From Zychaea mexicana (taxonomy: Eukaryota > Mucoromycota > Mucoromycetes > Mucorales > Lichtheimiaceae), in contig NW_026516850.1 in NCBI RefSeq assembly GCF_025766255.1, positions 1 through 63,304 of the forward strand: a stretch of DNA of 63,304 nt. The letters are read 5' to 3'. The notes under the pieces were generated by a model. The model worked only from the letters and a program-made list of their open reading frames with translations. It did not search any database and was not told where the DNA came from. The position numbers were made by a program, and so were the translations under genes. The number at the start of each line of letters is the position of its first letter. Positions within the stretch are counted from its first letter, which is position 1. This document shows positions 10,857 through 21,863 of the stretch, one piece after another.

Positions 10857-13306
10857 CGTAAGTTATATGTGCCGCAAGAATTTTAGTGGAAGGGTGGTAA
10901 TTGGTGGTGGACGAGCCCTGTAATATATTATACGAAGAAGAAAGAAAAAAAAATTGGTGCAGAATGGTCGGCCCTTGGCATACATACACGCACTACACGA
11001 CTCTCGGAACTTGGAAGCCGAATCTCCGGGTATTTGATTTGCGCACCTTTGCTGACACTTAAATTTGCCCGTCTGTTGTTATGCAACCAAAGAGTCGGAT
11101 GTGTCACTCTGTATATCAGGAGAGAGGGATTAAAATGGTACACTGAGCAAACTAAGGATCATCGTTACGGTTCTACTTTCCTTACACCTAGCCCTTGTTT
11201 ATTTTTTTACGCCAAAAGTAGGAAACTTATAAGGGTAGCAAAAATGTCAAGTGTAACCATGCAGATACTACTACATTAAGAAATAATAGTTATATATAGT
11301 GAAAAATTACAACATAGTCGTGAATGGATTTCAAAATGAAAACCACATCATAGCAAACCCTTTGGCAGATGGTGTATAATAGCTACTGTAGTAACCTTAC
11401 TATCCAATAGGCTCCATATCATACTGGAAAAAACTCATAGTGAGGTGACGATGATTCGCCTTTACTGGATGCTGTTACTCTCTATTATATCTTCAACCAA
11501 AAAAGAGTTTATGATTCGTCCGTGTCCCAAATTTAAGCCCTATTCAGCGAGAGCATATGTCAATAAAGAGCCGCAAAGAACTTCATATTGCTTGCATGAC
11601 AAATACATGCTTCATTCGCCGGCTAACTCAGCTAGATACTTTGATTACCACGTTGTTATTTACGAATCATATCCGATCTATTCGTATGGGAAATGAGTTT
11701 TTTTATCACCAAAACGACGAGTAAATTTGCATACGTTGCCTTATCTTTTACTTGTTGCACTATCACAGTTAGTAACAGTAACAATTAAACACTTATGCCC
11801 GCTTCTTGTTTTTTCAGGAATATAATAGGCTGCTTGCTGCTAAATGAAGCAGATCATAAAGCCTTCAATTGAGTCATGAAAGGAGGCTCGTGCCTGAATA
11901 GAATTACAATGTGTGTTTGCTTGCACATATACCAGAACAAGCGGAACATGTAGGAAACAAATCAATAAGAACTGTGCTTTCCTTTTAGCAAGCAGACGAT
12001 TTCTGTAAGGCATGCAGTCGTGGCGGCGTACATGCATAAAGTGATTAAGAGGACACGTTGGAAAAAAGGAGATCTCATAAACGATGTAACTATTGAATCA
12101 TCGTACTATCGGGACTATGCTCTGTGTATCCTGGTAGAAGCACCATGCGGCTGCTGCTGGTGCTGCATCGTGTGTACAGAACCTTGGTAATTATACTGCG
12201 CAAAAGTACATATATGAATATATATTCTTTCGCTCAAGCAATAAAACACTGATGTACTAGTATACATACACATCTGAGCGTGCATTGTATGCGTTCATGT
12301 GCCCTTTCAAAATAAATAATTGGTAAATGGATCTATTTATACACAAAATGTCGTAGTAATTACAGATACAGTAAGCTCTCGAAAATTGCAAAGCTTTACA
12401 ACAACGTGGAGGGGCAACCCGTCATCCCTGGTGGCTACGCCCGTGCGTTATCTTTAGCCCGACCATGTGGATCAAATCTGTTCGTCATAAACATGAAGTT
12501 TTGGAATAGGGCGTGGGTACCACGCTTGCTTAGCAAAGGAGACGCAACGTCTACAGTGATGACTTCCTCTGTTACTACCTGTCATTGCAAGTTCTAAAGT
12601 GGTCGTGCAGAGTCCAAAGACGCTACTGAAGCAAGATACGCAAAAGTGCAATGAGTTGCCTAAATAAAAAGTTGTCTCTAGTCAGCATGTAGTGTATATG
12701 TGTTGCTACTACTACAGCGTATCGAACAATAAAGAAAAATTGCTCTGTTTTAATGCACACTATGAAGATAAAAACCAGTATATGTATACTCTACTAGTAA
12801 CATATGCTGCTATTGAAGCACGCTGCAGGCCAGCTACACAAGAAAAGCTACTGTTTTGCCTTTATATGATGCATGAGAAGACTGCGCTCACCATCGCCTC
12901 TTATGTATAAAGCAAAGACTGGCACCATTGTCGCATCTATATAAAAAAAAGCCCTCACATATACCATGCATGTGTGTACATGTACAATCTAGTAGGGTAG
13001 GGAGGGGGGGTATAGAGCGCATAAGTGCATGTTGTCGTAGGAAGAAGAAGAAGAGGAAGAGAAAGGGGATGATCTTGCAAGTAAGTTTGTGGCCTGATGT
13101 GGTGCCTTGATATGATATGTGCGCAGTTTCTATTCATTATTTGTGAAATGCGAAGACCGCGAAGCACAGATACCTGTTTTTACCATTAGGCTGTGTAATT
13201 ACTATATTTTTTTTCATTGCAGCTTTTTTCTTCTCTCTCTTTCTCTTTCTATTTGCTCTTTATTACAACTTGACATATTCTTGTCTATATCTGTCATTCT
13301 GTCATC
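10857..13306. other. Intergenic region between divergent phosphatase and WD40 genes
   Basis: No coding sequence is supported. Frames such as 11034-11279 and 12406-12597 lack any recognisable family and are not joined to others by convincing splice sites. The segment must contain the promoters of the two divergently transcribed flanking genes. A pyrimidine-rich tract at about 13222-13262 precedes the start of the WD40 gene and is its likely core promoter or 5' UTR. Confidence 0.5.
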
Positions 13307-16300
13307 ATGACAGAACTATTTCCAGTCAATGCTGGAACTGTGCCTCCGCCACCACCCAACACGACTCCTCCTTTCCAACCTCTTCCTACGCAGTCGACAA
13401 CTGCTTTGTCCAATGCCGCGATCGCCGCTGGTCTTGGAATGAGGCGGAGAAAGCGTAAAGACCCATCACGCCCTCCACAAAAAGTAAAAAAAAAACCTCA
13501 TTGTTGTCCTGGAAAGAAAACTGCCGATCTACACTTCCTTTGTGCTGAACAATAAAATTTAATAATAGCTGAAACTCGAACGTATCTTGGGCCTGACAAC
13601 TGCCTCGTCGAATATATTAGCCACGGCCGAATCGCAAGATCTCGTTGCTTATGCAGCGGGTGCCGTGGTGGTGTTATATAATCACAAGCGCAACAAACAA
13701 GTCGGATTTCTTTATCCGCCTACGAATACGACAAATATTTCCTCCAACAATAATGGCAGCACAAATGCTGCCTTGGCAGCAGCAGCGGCGGGGACAAATG
13801 GTGCGGCAGCAGTAGCCGCTAATAGCATGATGCTCGCTGGAAGTTCGTTTATTTCGCCCCTGGGGTCGTCGCCTGCGGAAATCTCGGGTGTTCCGAAGAT
13901 ACAATCAGAGAAAAAGAAAAAAACACCGGCAAGTACACGTGCCAAACCTATCAGCTGCCTGGCCTTTTCGCCTGACGGGAACTATCTTGCCGCTGGCGAG
14001 GTAATCTTAATTTTTAACTATTGTACCAAAAGGAGGAAGATCGAGGAGATAGAGTTGGATAGAGAGCGAGAGCGAGAGGGGAAAGGGGAATGAGTAGGAG
14101 GAGGGAGCATCGAATTAAATTCGTGGAATTAAGACTCTGGGTGGCCATTTTTTGTGTGTATGTGTAGATGGGCCATCAACCTCGCATTTTGATCTGGGAC
14201 GTCAAGGGGCGTATGCTACTGCATGAATGCCGCGGGCACAAGTTTGGTGTCCTGTCATTGGCATTCTCTCCGAATATGCGCTATTTAGTATCCATCGGAT
14301 TTCAGGTAAGCAAAAGCATGAAGTCTGCTCCTGTTATTTTTCTTGGGGGGGTGTACCTCCTCCCTATACGTTTCAGCTATTTTGTCACTTACCTTGACAT
14401 GGCGCTAATCCATTTTCTCGTATGACAGCACGATGGGTACTTGTACGTTTGGAACTGGAAAAAGGGGATTAAACTGGCAGGAAACAAAGTTACTAGTAAA
14501 GTCAATGCGCTATCGTTTTCCAAAGATGGTACGTACTTTGTTACTGCGGGTTTACGACATGTCAAGTTCTGGTACTTTGATGCTCGAGGACGTGTTCCGA
14601 AAAGGGTATGCTAAAGACGGGTGAATGGATGAGTTTTAACGAGTAATATGTGGGGGTATACTAGCTCTTTCTCACATATATCATGAAAAAGGACTCACTT
14701 TTGGCTATTGTTATTGTTTTCATAAACAACCTCTTGTGTTAGGGCAACTTATCATCACGGGAAACCCAAGTACTAGATGGAAGATCGGGTATTCTGGGTG
14801 CACTACGTGAGAGCAACTTTGTTGCTGTCGGTTGTGATCGTGGAAAGACTGAGAACGTCTACTTTTTGACGGATAGTGGCATCCTATGCATGTTTAAAGA
14901 AGGGCGAGTAATTGATAAATGGGTCGACTTGCAGGTAAAGAAAAGAGAAGTGGGCGAACATGGTTAAAGTTTTCCGTGGATATTTCTTTATTGATTTTGT
15001 ATGATTTTGAATTTCTTCAGGTGCAAAATGCCTATTCGATTGCTGTTTCGTCTAATTACGTTATCTGTGCCTGTGCAGGCGGTATCATCAGGTAATGCCA
15101 TGATTTTTGATGTGCAATGTTCGTTGGTGGTGTATGGGTGTACAAAAGTAAAATGCACTGAGAGAGCAGATGACTCACAACAAAGAGAGACTAGACTTTT
15201 CGAGCCTGGAACTTTAAACTATTGCGGAATCCTTCCGAAACCACATCCCCTGGGAACTGATATCGGTGCCATTACGTCTCCTGAAATGCTCAAACATCAT
15301 ACCGACGAAAACACCTACTATCCCGAAGTCATTGCTGTCGATTACGATGATGCCTCTAGTAAGATAACCGCCGTTTATGCCGATCGTAGCTTGTATCTAT
15401 GGGATATCCGAGACTTGAAAAAGATTGGCAAATACCGCAGCTTTGTATTTCACAGTGATTGTGTCTGGGGCGTCGAGGTAAGTACATAGATCCACATATT
15501 GGATAATCGAAAACCCGAGTTGGTGAATAAGCAAAACAAGGTCCTAAATAATGAAGCATGTGCACTCTATCAATCTGCTTATAGCCATGTCCAGCATTGA
15601 TCGAACCTGTCAACGCTATACCGCCCAATTCCTTTGCAACCCATTCTGCCGATGGCACGGTACGCTTCTGGAATTTAGATAACAGTATCTATCCCAGTTC
15701 AACATCTTCTACTTTCATTCTCTCGCCTCGATCTACCAATAACGCCAGCTCCACGTCGCCCTTGTCGCCTATCAAATCGCCTACTACTAGCAATATACCC
15801 TTATCACCTAGCAGCAGTAGCAGCGTGTCACTACATCGCCGAAACATTTATTCTCGAGAACTGGTCAGAATGATCTACGTGGACACAGATGCGGCCGAGT
15901 TTTCGAAATTACGAAGAGATGTTGGTAAGCGTGCATAAAGTTTTTGCTTGATTGCCTAAAGAAAAAAAGAGAAGCTAAGTGATATTATGTAGATTTTACC
16001 GACGACCAATACCCAGATTTCGGTATCAGATCGTTAAAAATGAGCAACGATGGCAAATTGCTAGCCACAGGTGATCGCAACGGCAATCTCCGTGTCCATA
16101 GTATGGAAACATGGGATCAGATTACCTATCAAGAAGCCCATGACTCTGAAATTCTGGCTATGGATCTGACCAATCCTTCCCAAAATGGTAAAACCGTGAA
16201 ATCTTTTTGTGCATGGATGATAATGCATGTTCTCCGACGTACGCTGACATGCATGTACAATAGATGTCCCGTACATGATTGCTACCGCATCGCGCGATCG

Positions 16301-19300
16301 ATTGCTGCATGTTTTCGACATCAACGGTGGGTTCCAACTGGTTCAAACACTCGACGACCATTCATCCTCCATCACTGCTGTCAAGTTTTCCAAGAGCGCC
16401 AAGAGGCTTATTAGCTGCGGTGCTGACAAGGGCGTCATTTTCCGCAACATTGAGCCGCATGAAAACTTTTATTCGACCTATCACAATTATTCTGGTCGCG
16501 GCACTGTGTTTGACATGTCACTCGACTTGAGCGACCGCTACATTGCTACTGTGACAGGCGAGCGCCGATTGTTTGTATTCAATGTCGATTCTGGAAAGCC
16601 AGTCCGCGTATGCAAACCGGAAACCAACGAAGAAACAGTCAGCGGCACGTCAGCAGAAAACTCGGGTGGCAGTTTGCTCAACATTGATTTGGATCCATTC
16701 TCGGGCACGTATGCAGTTACCAGCGGCTCCGATCGTTCCTTGCGCCTCTTTGATTTGACCAACAGCACATGCATTGAAAAGGTCAGCGCTCATGCCGAAC
16801 TGATTACGGCTGTCAAGTTTGTCCGAACAGGTCATGATACGATTCGCGTAGTCAGCACATGTTCGGACGGCACGATATTTGTATGGAAGATTTCGGAAGA
16901 TATTATATGCAAAATGAAGGCACGCTGCGCGGAAAAGGATCCGCGTGCACAGGAACTGGTCATGAACATCCGGACGACAGAGGAAGTTGCTGAAGATAAA
17001 CGATTGCAACAAAAGGGTTTGTCAGCAGCAGCTGCTGCTGCTGCTACCGCTGCAGCGGGCGCAAACAACCCAAAGACTCGCTTTCGACGCATATCAACAG
17101 CTACAGCAGCTAGACCAACGCCGAGTCTATCACAAATGGTACGACAAGGCGAGCGCCGGACGTTTTCGACCATGTCGCCTGCGGAATCAAAATATGACGA
17201 TTTGTATAAAAAAATCGCCATGTCGCGACGTTCACGGCCGCAACAGATCGAGCACCCATCCTCACCTGAAAATAACAGCGGTCCAACATCACCAGTTTCG
17301 AAAACTGCTGGAGAGAAAAAGATAGAGCGAAAACGGGATTCGACGGGTAGCAGTGGCAGCGGTCGCAAAACACCAGAAGGAAAATTGGAACGTCTGTATA
17401 ACGGGATACCTACTTCTGGTATTCGCGAACGAACATCAAGCCATGTAGGACCTAATTTTGCTGCTGCAAATCGCTATGGTGCCCCAGGTATGAGTGGAGG
17501 CGATTCATCACCACGTGCAGCAGCTGGCTTCAATCCATTGCGTCAAGTAGGTGGACGCATGAATCCAGTGCTTCGAAGGCAAATGTCTCGTGAAGCCATG
17601 AACAAGCAAGGATCACCGACGAGCAACAAAGATCGAACAACGCGGCCGAGGACAAACGAAGGGGTAGTTCGTCGTAAGCGATCGGCGAATTTGAATGAGC
17701 AACGACGTTCGAGCATAGAAGCTCCATCACCTCCTCCAAACGACAAAATTATCAATGCAAATCATCAGCACCAACAGCAACACAGCAAAGGCGATGCTCC
17801 TGCTGGTTTATCGACTGCCAGTACCACACCTGACGGAATTATACGTCATGATGTCGACGTAACATTACCGAGACAGTTACCAGAGCGTCACCATCACCAA
17901 GACGAAGATGATGATGGCGAAGAAGCAGGCGATGAACGTGAAGCAAACGATGATGAAGAAGAAGACGATGATGACGACGAAGAAGAGGAAGAAGTGATTT
18001 TCATCACGCCGCCACCAGAACAGGACGAGATCGGTACTCCATTTGAAGTTACTTCACATGATGAAGTTCATGACGATTCTGGTACGACTAGCTCTAATGA
18101 ACATGTCGACGACGGCCGAAAACCATCAGATGACGAGAAGATTCGTACACCAGAGAAACATCATAGCGGTGGAGAAGGTAATACGACAGCAGACGATGAC
18201 GAAGATGGATCGAGTGAAGACAATGCAGACGACGCTATCCTCCAGGCCATTACGTTAAGAGAAGCGCCACGCATGACACCATCGTTGAGTCGAACGACAT
18301 CCATGTCGTCTCGCAAACAGCTCGATGAAGAGCCGACCAGAAGCATTAACGACAACAACGGCAACGGCAACAACGATATTGACACTGCAGATGGACGATC
18401 AGCGCATTCACCGTTCTCGCCTTCCAGCAAAGAATCATCTGGCGGTATTTCACCAAGCGGCCGTGATACACCTGCTTTGCGTGAATTACAAAAGAAGCTT
18501 GAAAAAGCCAAAAAACGACAAAGTTTCACCGCACGATTTCTGTCATCACTAGGTGACCGTAGAAGCACACATTATCATCATCCGCCTATTCCTTCTTTCA
18601 ACTGCGAGCCGCTTGGGGACGTGACCAAGAACTTTAATGAAACGATGCCAACCGCCGAGACCACCATTCCCCTTGAGCCGCCACGCATCGACACAAGCTC
18701 AGCTGCTCTCAATAATAACAATAACAAAACCATCGTTTCATCTTTGCCCGCTGCTACAGTCGATGAAGAAACCACTCAACAACACCAGCTAAAAGATGTA
18801 CCAGAACCCGAGACCGCCAATATAGACCACGACAAAGGCAAGGATAGTGGGCAACAATCCGCTATTTTGCAACAGCTGCAGCAAGCAGACGATGTATCAC
18901 AGCTTGTTGACGATACGATCACTACACAACCATCACCATCTTCAACAGAAGAAATAGGAAATGACAGTTCTGTTTCCATGGAAAAAGTGGGTAGCACGGA
19001 TACATGCGATTCAAGCTCGTTTGATCATATACTGTCCGATCTCGACGGAGCCATCATTTTGTTAGACAGCGTCATGGACGCGTATGCATCTGCCAAAAGC
19101 ATTGATGGCAGTCAAACATTCGTCACGACAGTCGAGGCGAAACTTGGCAGCGTCATCGACAAGATATCGCAAGTACGATCATCGCCCTCTCTAACACACA
19201 GCAGTAGCAGTAACAACAGCGATAATGGTATTAATGAATCATCATCATCCGTGGACGATGGTCTAGCTGAGCAGCAGCAGCAGCAACCACAAGAGCAACA

Positions 19301-19409
19301 GCAACAAGACCCTGCCACCCTAGCCCTTTTGGATAAATATTCGAATTTGCTTATGCAAATGGTCGAGAAAAAATTACTTTCTTCTACCTCCTCCTCTTCT
19401 TCTCATTAA
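13307..19409 (+). CDS. WD40 scaffold protein, WDR62/MAPKBP1-like
   Basis: Exons: 13307-13483, 13569-14000, 14168-14305, 14429-14605, 14743-14934, 15021-15091, 15195-15477, 15585-15924, 15993-16187, 16264-19409. They total 5151 nt, giving 1716 residues. After a Pro-rich N-terminus, the segment [15 protein letters not shown]...[19 protein letters not shown] matches the start of the first propeller of the WDR62/MAPKBP1 (JNK-binding) family. Many WD repeats follow ([64 protein letters not shown]), ending near residue 890. The long tail is low-complexity: Ser-rich, an acidic run at about 17935-17995, and Gln runs. It ends in a short helix ([17 protein letters not shown]) like the dimerising C-terminus of that family. 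Animal homologues scaffold JNK signalling and act at spindle poles; the role here is unknown. Exon 10 alone encodes 61 percent of the protein. Confidence 0.88.
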
Positions 19410-20506
19410 TTTCATAGTAGTAGCACCTTCACTTTTTCTTTTTCTTCAACTCATATACCACCACATAACGCAACAACACTCTCACTTTGTATTTAATTGC
19501 ATTTTTCTCCATGTTTTTTCCCGTTTTCTCCTTTTTTATATCCTGCACTGCTCATTCTTTTATTTAATTTTCTGTTCAGTATATATTATACATGGCATTT
19601 TGTAACAAGCTTTTTTTTATCCTTTTGCGAACCCAAAGATTAGCAGCATTCGTATGCATGGTGCTAAAATTGTAGTGTTTACTTCGCGAGCTTTGAATAC
19701 ACTGTCTTGGCTACATTGCGGAAACGATGGCGTTACAAAGATATCTATACCATGATTATGAGACAACTAGAATGAAGTATAAAGGTACATGAAGAGCTTG
19801 AGCGACGCCTGCACAGATAAACATACCGCGGATTGGGTCCTCATCACAGTGATCGACCTTTCTCTGGTGTGATGATGGTGGTGCTGCATCTTACACAGCA
19901 GCTTGCCATTTGACATAGTTGTAATGATATAAAGGTGCTTTGTTATTCTGATAATGAAATTGTCGGCCTCGCACATATAAAGTTCTGCTCTGTGTAGACG
20001 ATGTAGGTAAACGGCTATATCACACCAGCCAAGTTCTCTCATGTAAATTCGTTTATTTCTTAGTTTGTTTGATACTCTTGTGCTGGTCTACGTAACCGTA
20101 GATATATATCTTTCTATGCAATAAACCTTCTGCGGCATTTTTCAAAACGACATAAATGTTTCCATGTTCGAATGTCTTTTACTATCTTTCAAAGGTGTCA
20201 CGAATCTGCATTATTTTAGACTACCTGATCCAACCTTTTCTCTTTAGAAACTTGCTCTTGAAAATTATTGGTGATACTACGTCTTCACAAGATAAGGAAC
20301 AATGCTTGGACCAGTATGACCGGTATTGACGCGTTCGATCATTATGTACCAGAATTTCATAATTGGAATTTATGCAGGCAGAACTAACATAATCGCATAT
20401 ATCGTAAGAATACCATGTAGCTGGAACTACTTGTTGTAGCTACAGCGATACAAGAAGTAGCAATGCCATCAAAGATGTATCAGTCGTGGATTGGCCCCAA
20501 TAGATC
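19410..20506. other. Intergenic region, 3' flank of the WD40 gene
   Basis: T-rich and CT-rich sequence at 19410-19620 is consistent with 3' UTR and polyadenylation signals of the WD40 gene. The remainder holds only short frames without recognisable content. Confidence 0.45.
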
Positions 20507-21728
20507 CTACTGCCACACAAGGGTATACGTTTGTCTGGCCCATGCCACTATTGGTGCTGTTGGTGTTTTCACAACACAACGACGGGTCTTTTGCTTGTTG
20601 TTGTTGCTGCTAACGTTTTTGCTGGCTGCTGCTGCATACATCTTTTTGCTGCTATTGTTGTTAGGTGCAGGTTGTTGTTGCTTTTGTTGTTTTTGTTGCT
20701 TTTGCTGTTGCTGCTGGTCCATGCGATCCATCAGCTTGAGCTGGTGTGCGAGACGCTTCTCCCGATCTTGCTCTTAGTGTGCTTCACAGGCACGCTTTTG
20801 CTGCTGGTACACAGCTCGAGATTCTGGTGTACCTACGTGTACAGACTCAATAGTGCCTGTAAGACATTCATCTTCGTACTCAGGGGTGCTATCCATAACA
20901 GTCATTGTTGCTGCTGGTGGCACAGGGGGATGTTCTCCCTCGAGCTCGGCAATACCCTGATAAGTGAGTGCTAATTCCGACCGGAGTTGCTTGTTTTCTT
21001 TAATTAGAGCGGCCATTTGCTCTAATTGCTCATTGTGGGCTGCAATTTTCTGCTGGAACGCGAGGAACCAGGGATTGCTGTTGTTGTTGTTGTTGTTACC
21101 GATGCTGCATCCTCCTGCTCCTATGTATCTGGGAGTGATGTATGCAGAGAGCTATACAAGAGCTCTTGCTGTTGCTGTTGCTGTTGCTCTTGCTGGTTGT
21201 TGTTGTTGTTATTGGTTTGCTGTTGCTGTTGTTGCTGAAGGGCAGCAGTGCTGCATTCAGTGAGGGGGGTGTTGCTGCAGGTGTGTTTGGACTGGGGGTA
21301 TAGTGATACCTCTTGGCCATTGATAAACATATCTGCGGAATTGATGGTGTTGGGGGTGGTAATTTCTGTTGTAGTAGGTGAAGGGGTAGTGCGGCGTTTT
21401 TGCCGTTTTTGCTGTGAATTTCCTTCTATGGGGGAAGGGTCTTCTTGATAAAGGGGAGGGGATATGGGTTGCCTGCTGTGAAGCACACTGTTTTGCTCTA
21501 ATAGGCAAAGCCGATGTGAGGCATATAGCCAATTCTGATGCTGTAGGTGATGTAGGTATGGCTGTTGTATGTGGTGAGGTGGGAATATTGGCGGTTGCCT
21601 CGGGTGTTACGCGAGGCGAGTTCGAGGTCGTAATTTTTGGGGGTGATCGGAAAAAAGGACGAGTTTTTGGGGGTGCAGAGTGAAGAATGAAGAAAAGTAT
21701 AAAAAAAGGAGGTTATCACCGCGTGCAA
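20507..21728 (-). pseudogene. Disrupted Q/N-rich coding sequence, possibly LINE ORF1-like
   Basis: Read on the minus strand, coding-like sequence changes frame at least twice. A Pro/Thr/Ser-rich start (about 21690-21490) is followed in another frame by YQEDPSPIEGNSQQKRQKRR, a Gln run and an Asn run (21486-21121). Then in a third frame comes NPWFLAFQQKIAAHNEQLEQ, leading into a coiled coil MAALIKENKQLRSELALTY (21016 onward). That last frame is cut by a TAA at 20774-20776, directly after RACEAH, yet continues with EQDREKRLAHQLKLMDRM and a Q/K-rich segment to 20507. A CAA-to-TAA change would explain the stop. The layout of coiled coil, low complexity and basic tail recalls ORF1 proteins of fungal LINEs, but I cannot confirm that. 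It could also be a host gene with misjudged introns. Confidence 0.4.
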
Positions 21729-21748
21729 TGCTCAACAAATATCTCTTC

Positions 21749-21820
21749 TCCTCTATGGTCTAGTGGCTAGGATCCCGGTCTCTCACACCGGTGGCCCGGG
21801 TTCAATTCCCGGTGGGGGAA
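21749..21820 (+). tRNA. tRNA-Glu (CUC)
   Basis: A 72-nt cloverleaf is readable with no intron. The acceptor stem TCCTCTA (21749-21755) pairs with TGGGGGA (21813-21819), including G-U pairs, and A21820 is the discriminator. The D arm contains the A box (TGGTCTAGTGGCTAGG). The anticodon stem CCGGT/ACCGG encloses the loop CTCTCAC, so the anticodon is CTC, decoding GAG (Glu). The T arm CCGGG-TTCAATT-CCCGG is the B box. It starts only about 20 bp from the first coding-like bases of the minus-strand Q/N-rich sequence. CCA is not encoded, as expected in eukaryotes. Confidence 0.97.
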
Positions 21821-21827
21821 CATCTTC

Positions 21828-21863
21828 CAACTAACTGATTCTTTCAGTTAGTTGAATTTTTTT
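21828..21863 (+). terminator. Hairpin plus T-tract directly after the tRNA
   Basis: Seven bases after the tRNA, an 11-bp perfect inverted repeat (CAACTAACTGA at 21828-21838 and TCAGTTAGTTG at 21844-21854) with a 5-nt loop precedes a run of seven T residues (21857-21863). The T-run alone is a standard RNA polymerase III terminator. The stem-loop in front of it is not required and is unusual. Confidence 0.7.

Noticed and set aside
16832..18568. Long minus-strand frames opposite the WD40 gene
   Set aside because: Antisense shadows of a low-complexity coding exon; the plus strand has clear WD repeats and splice continuity.
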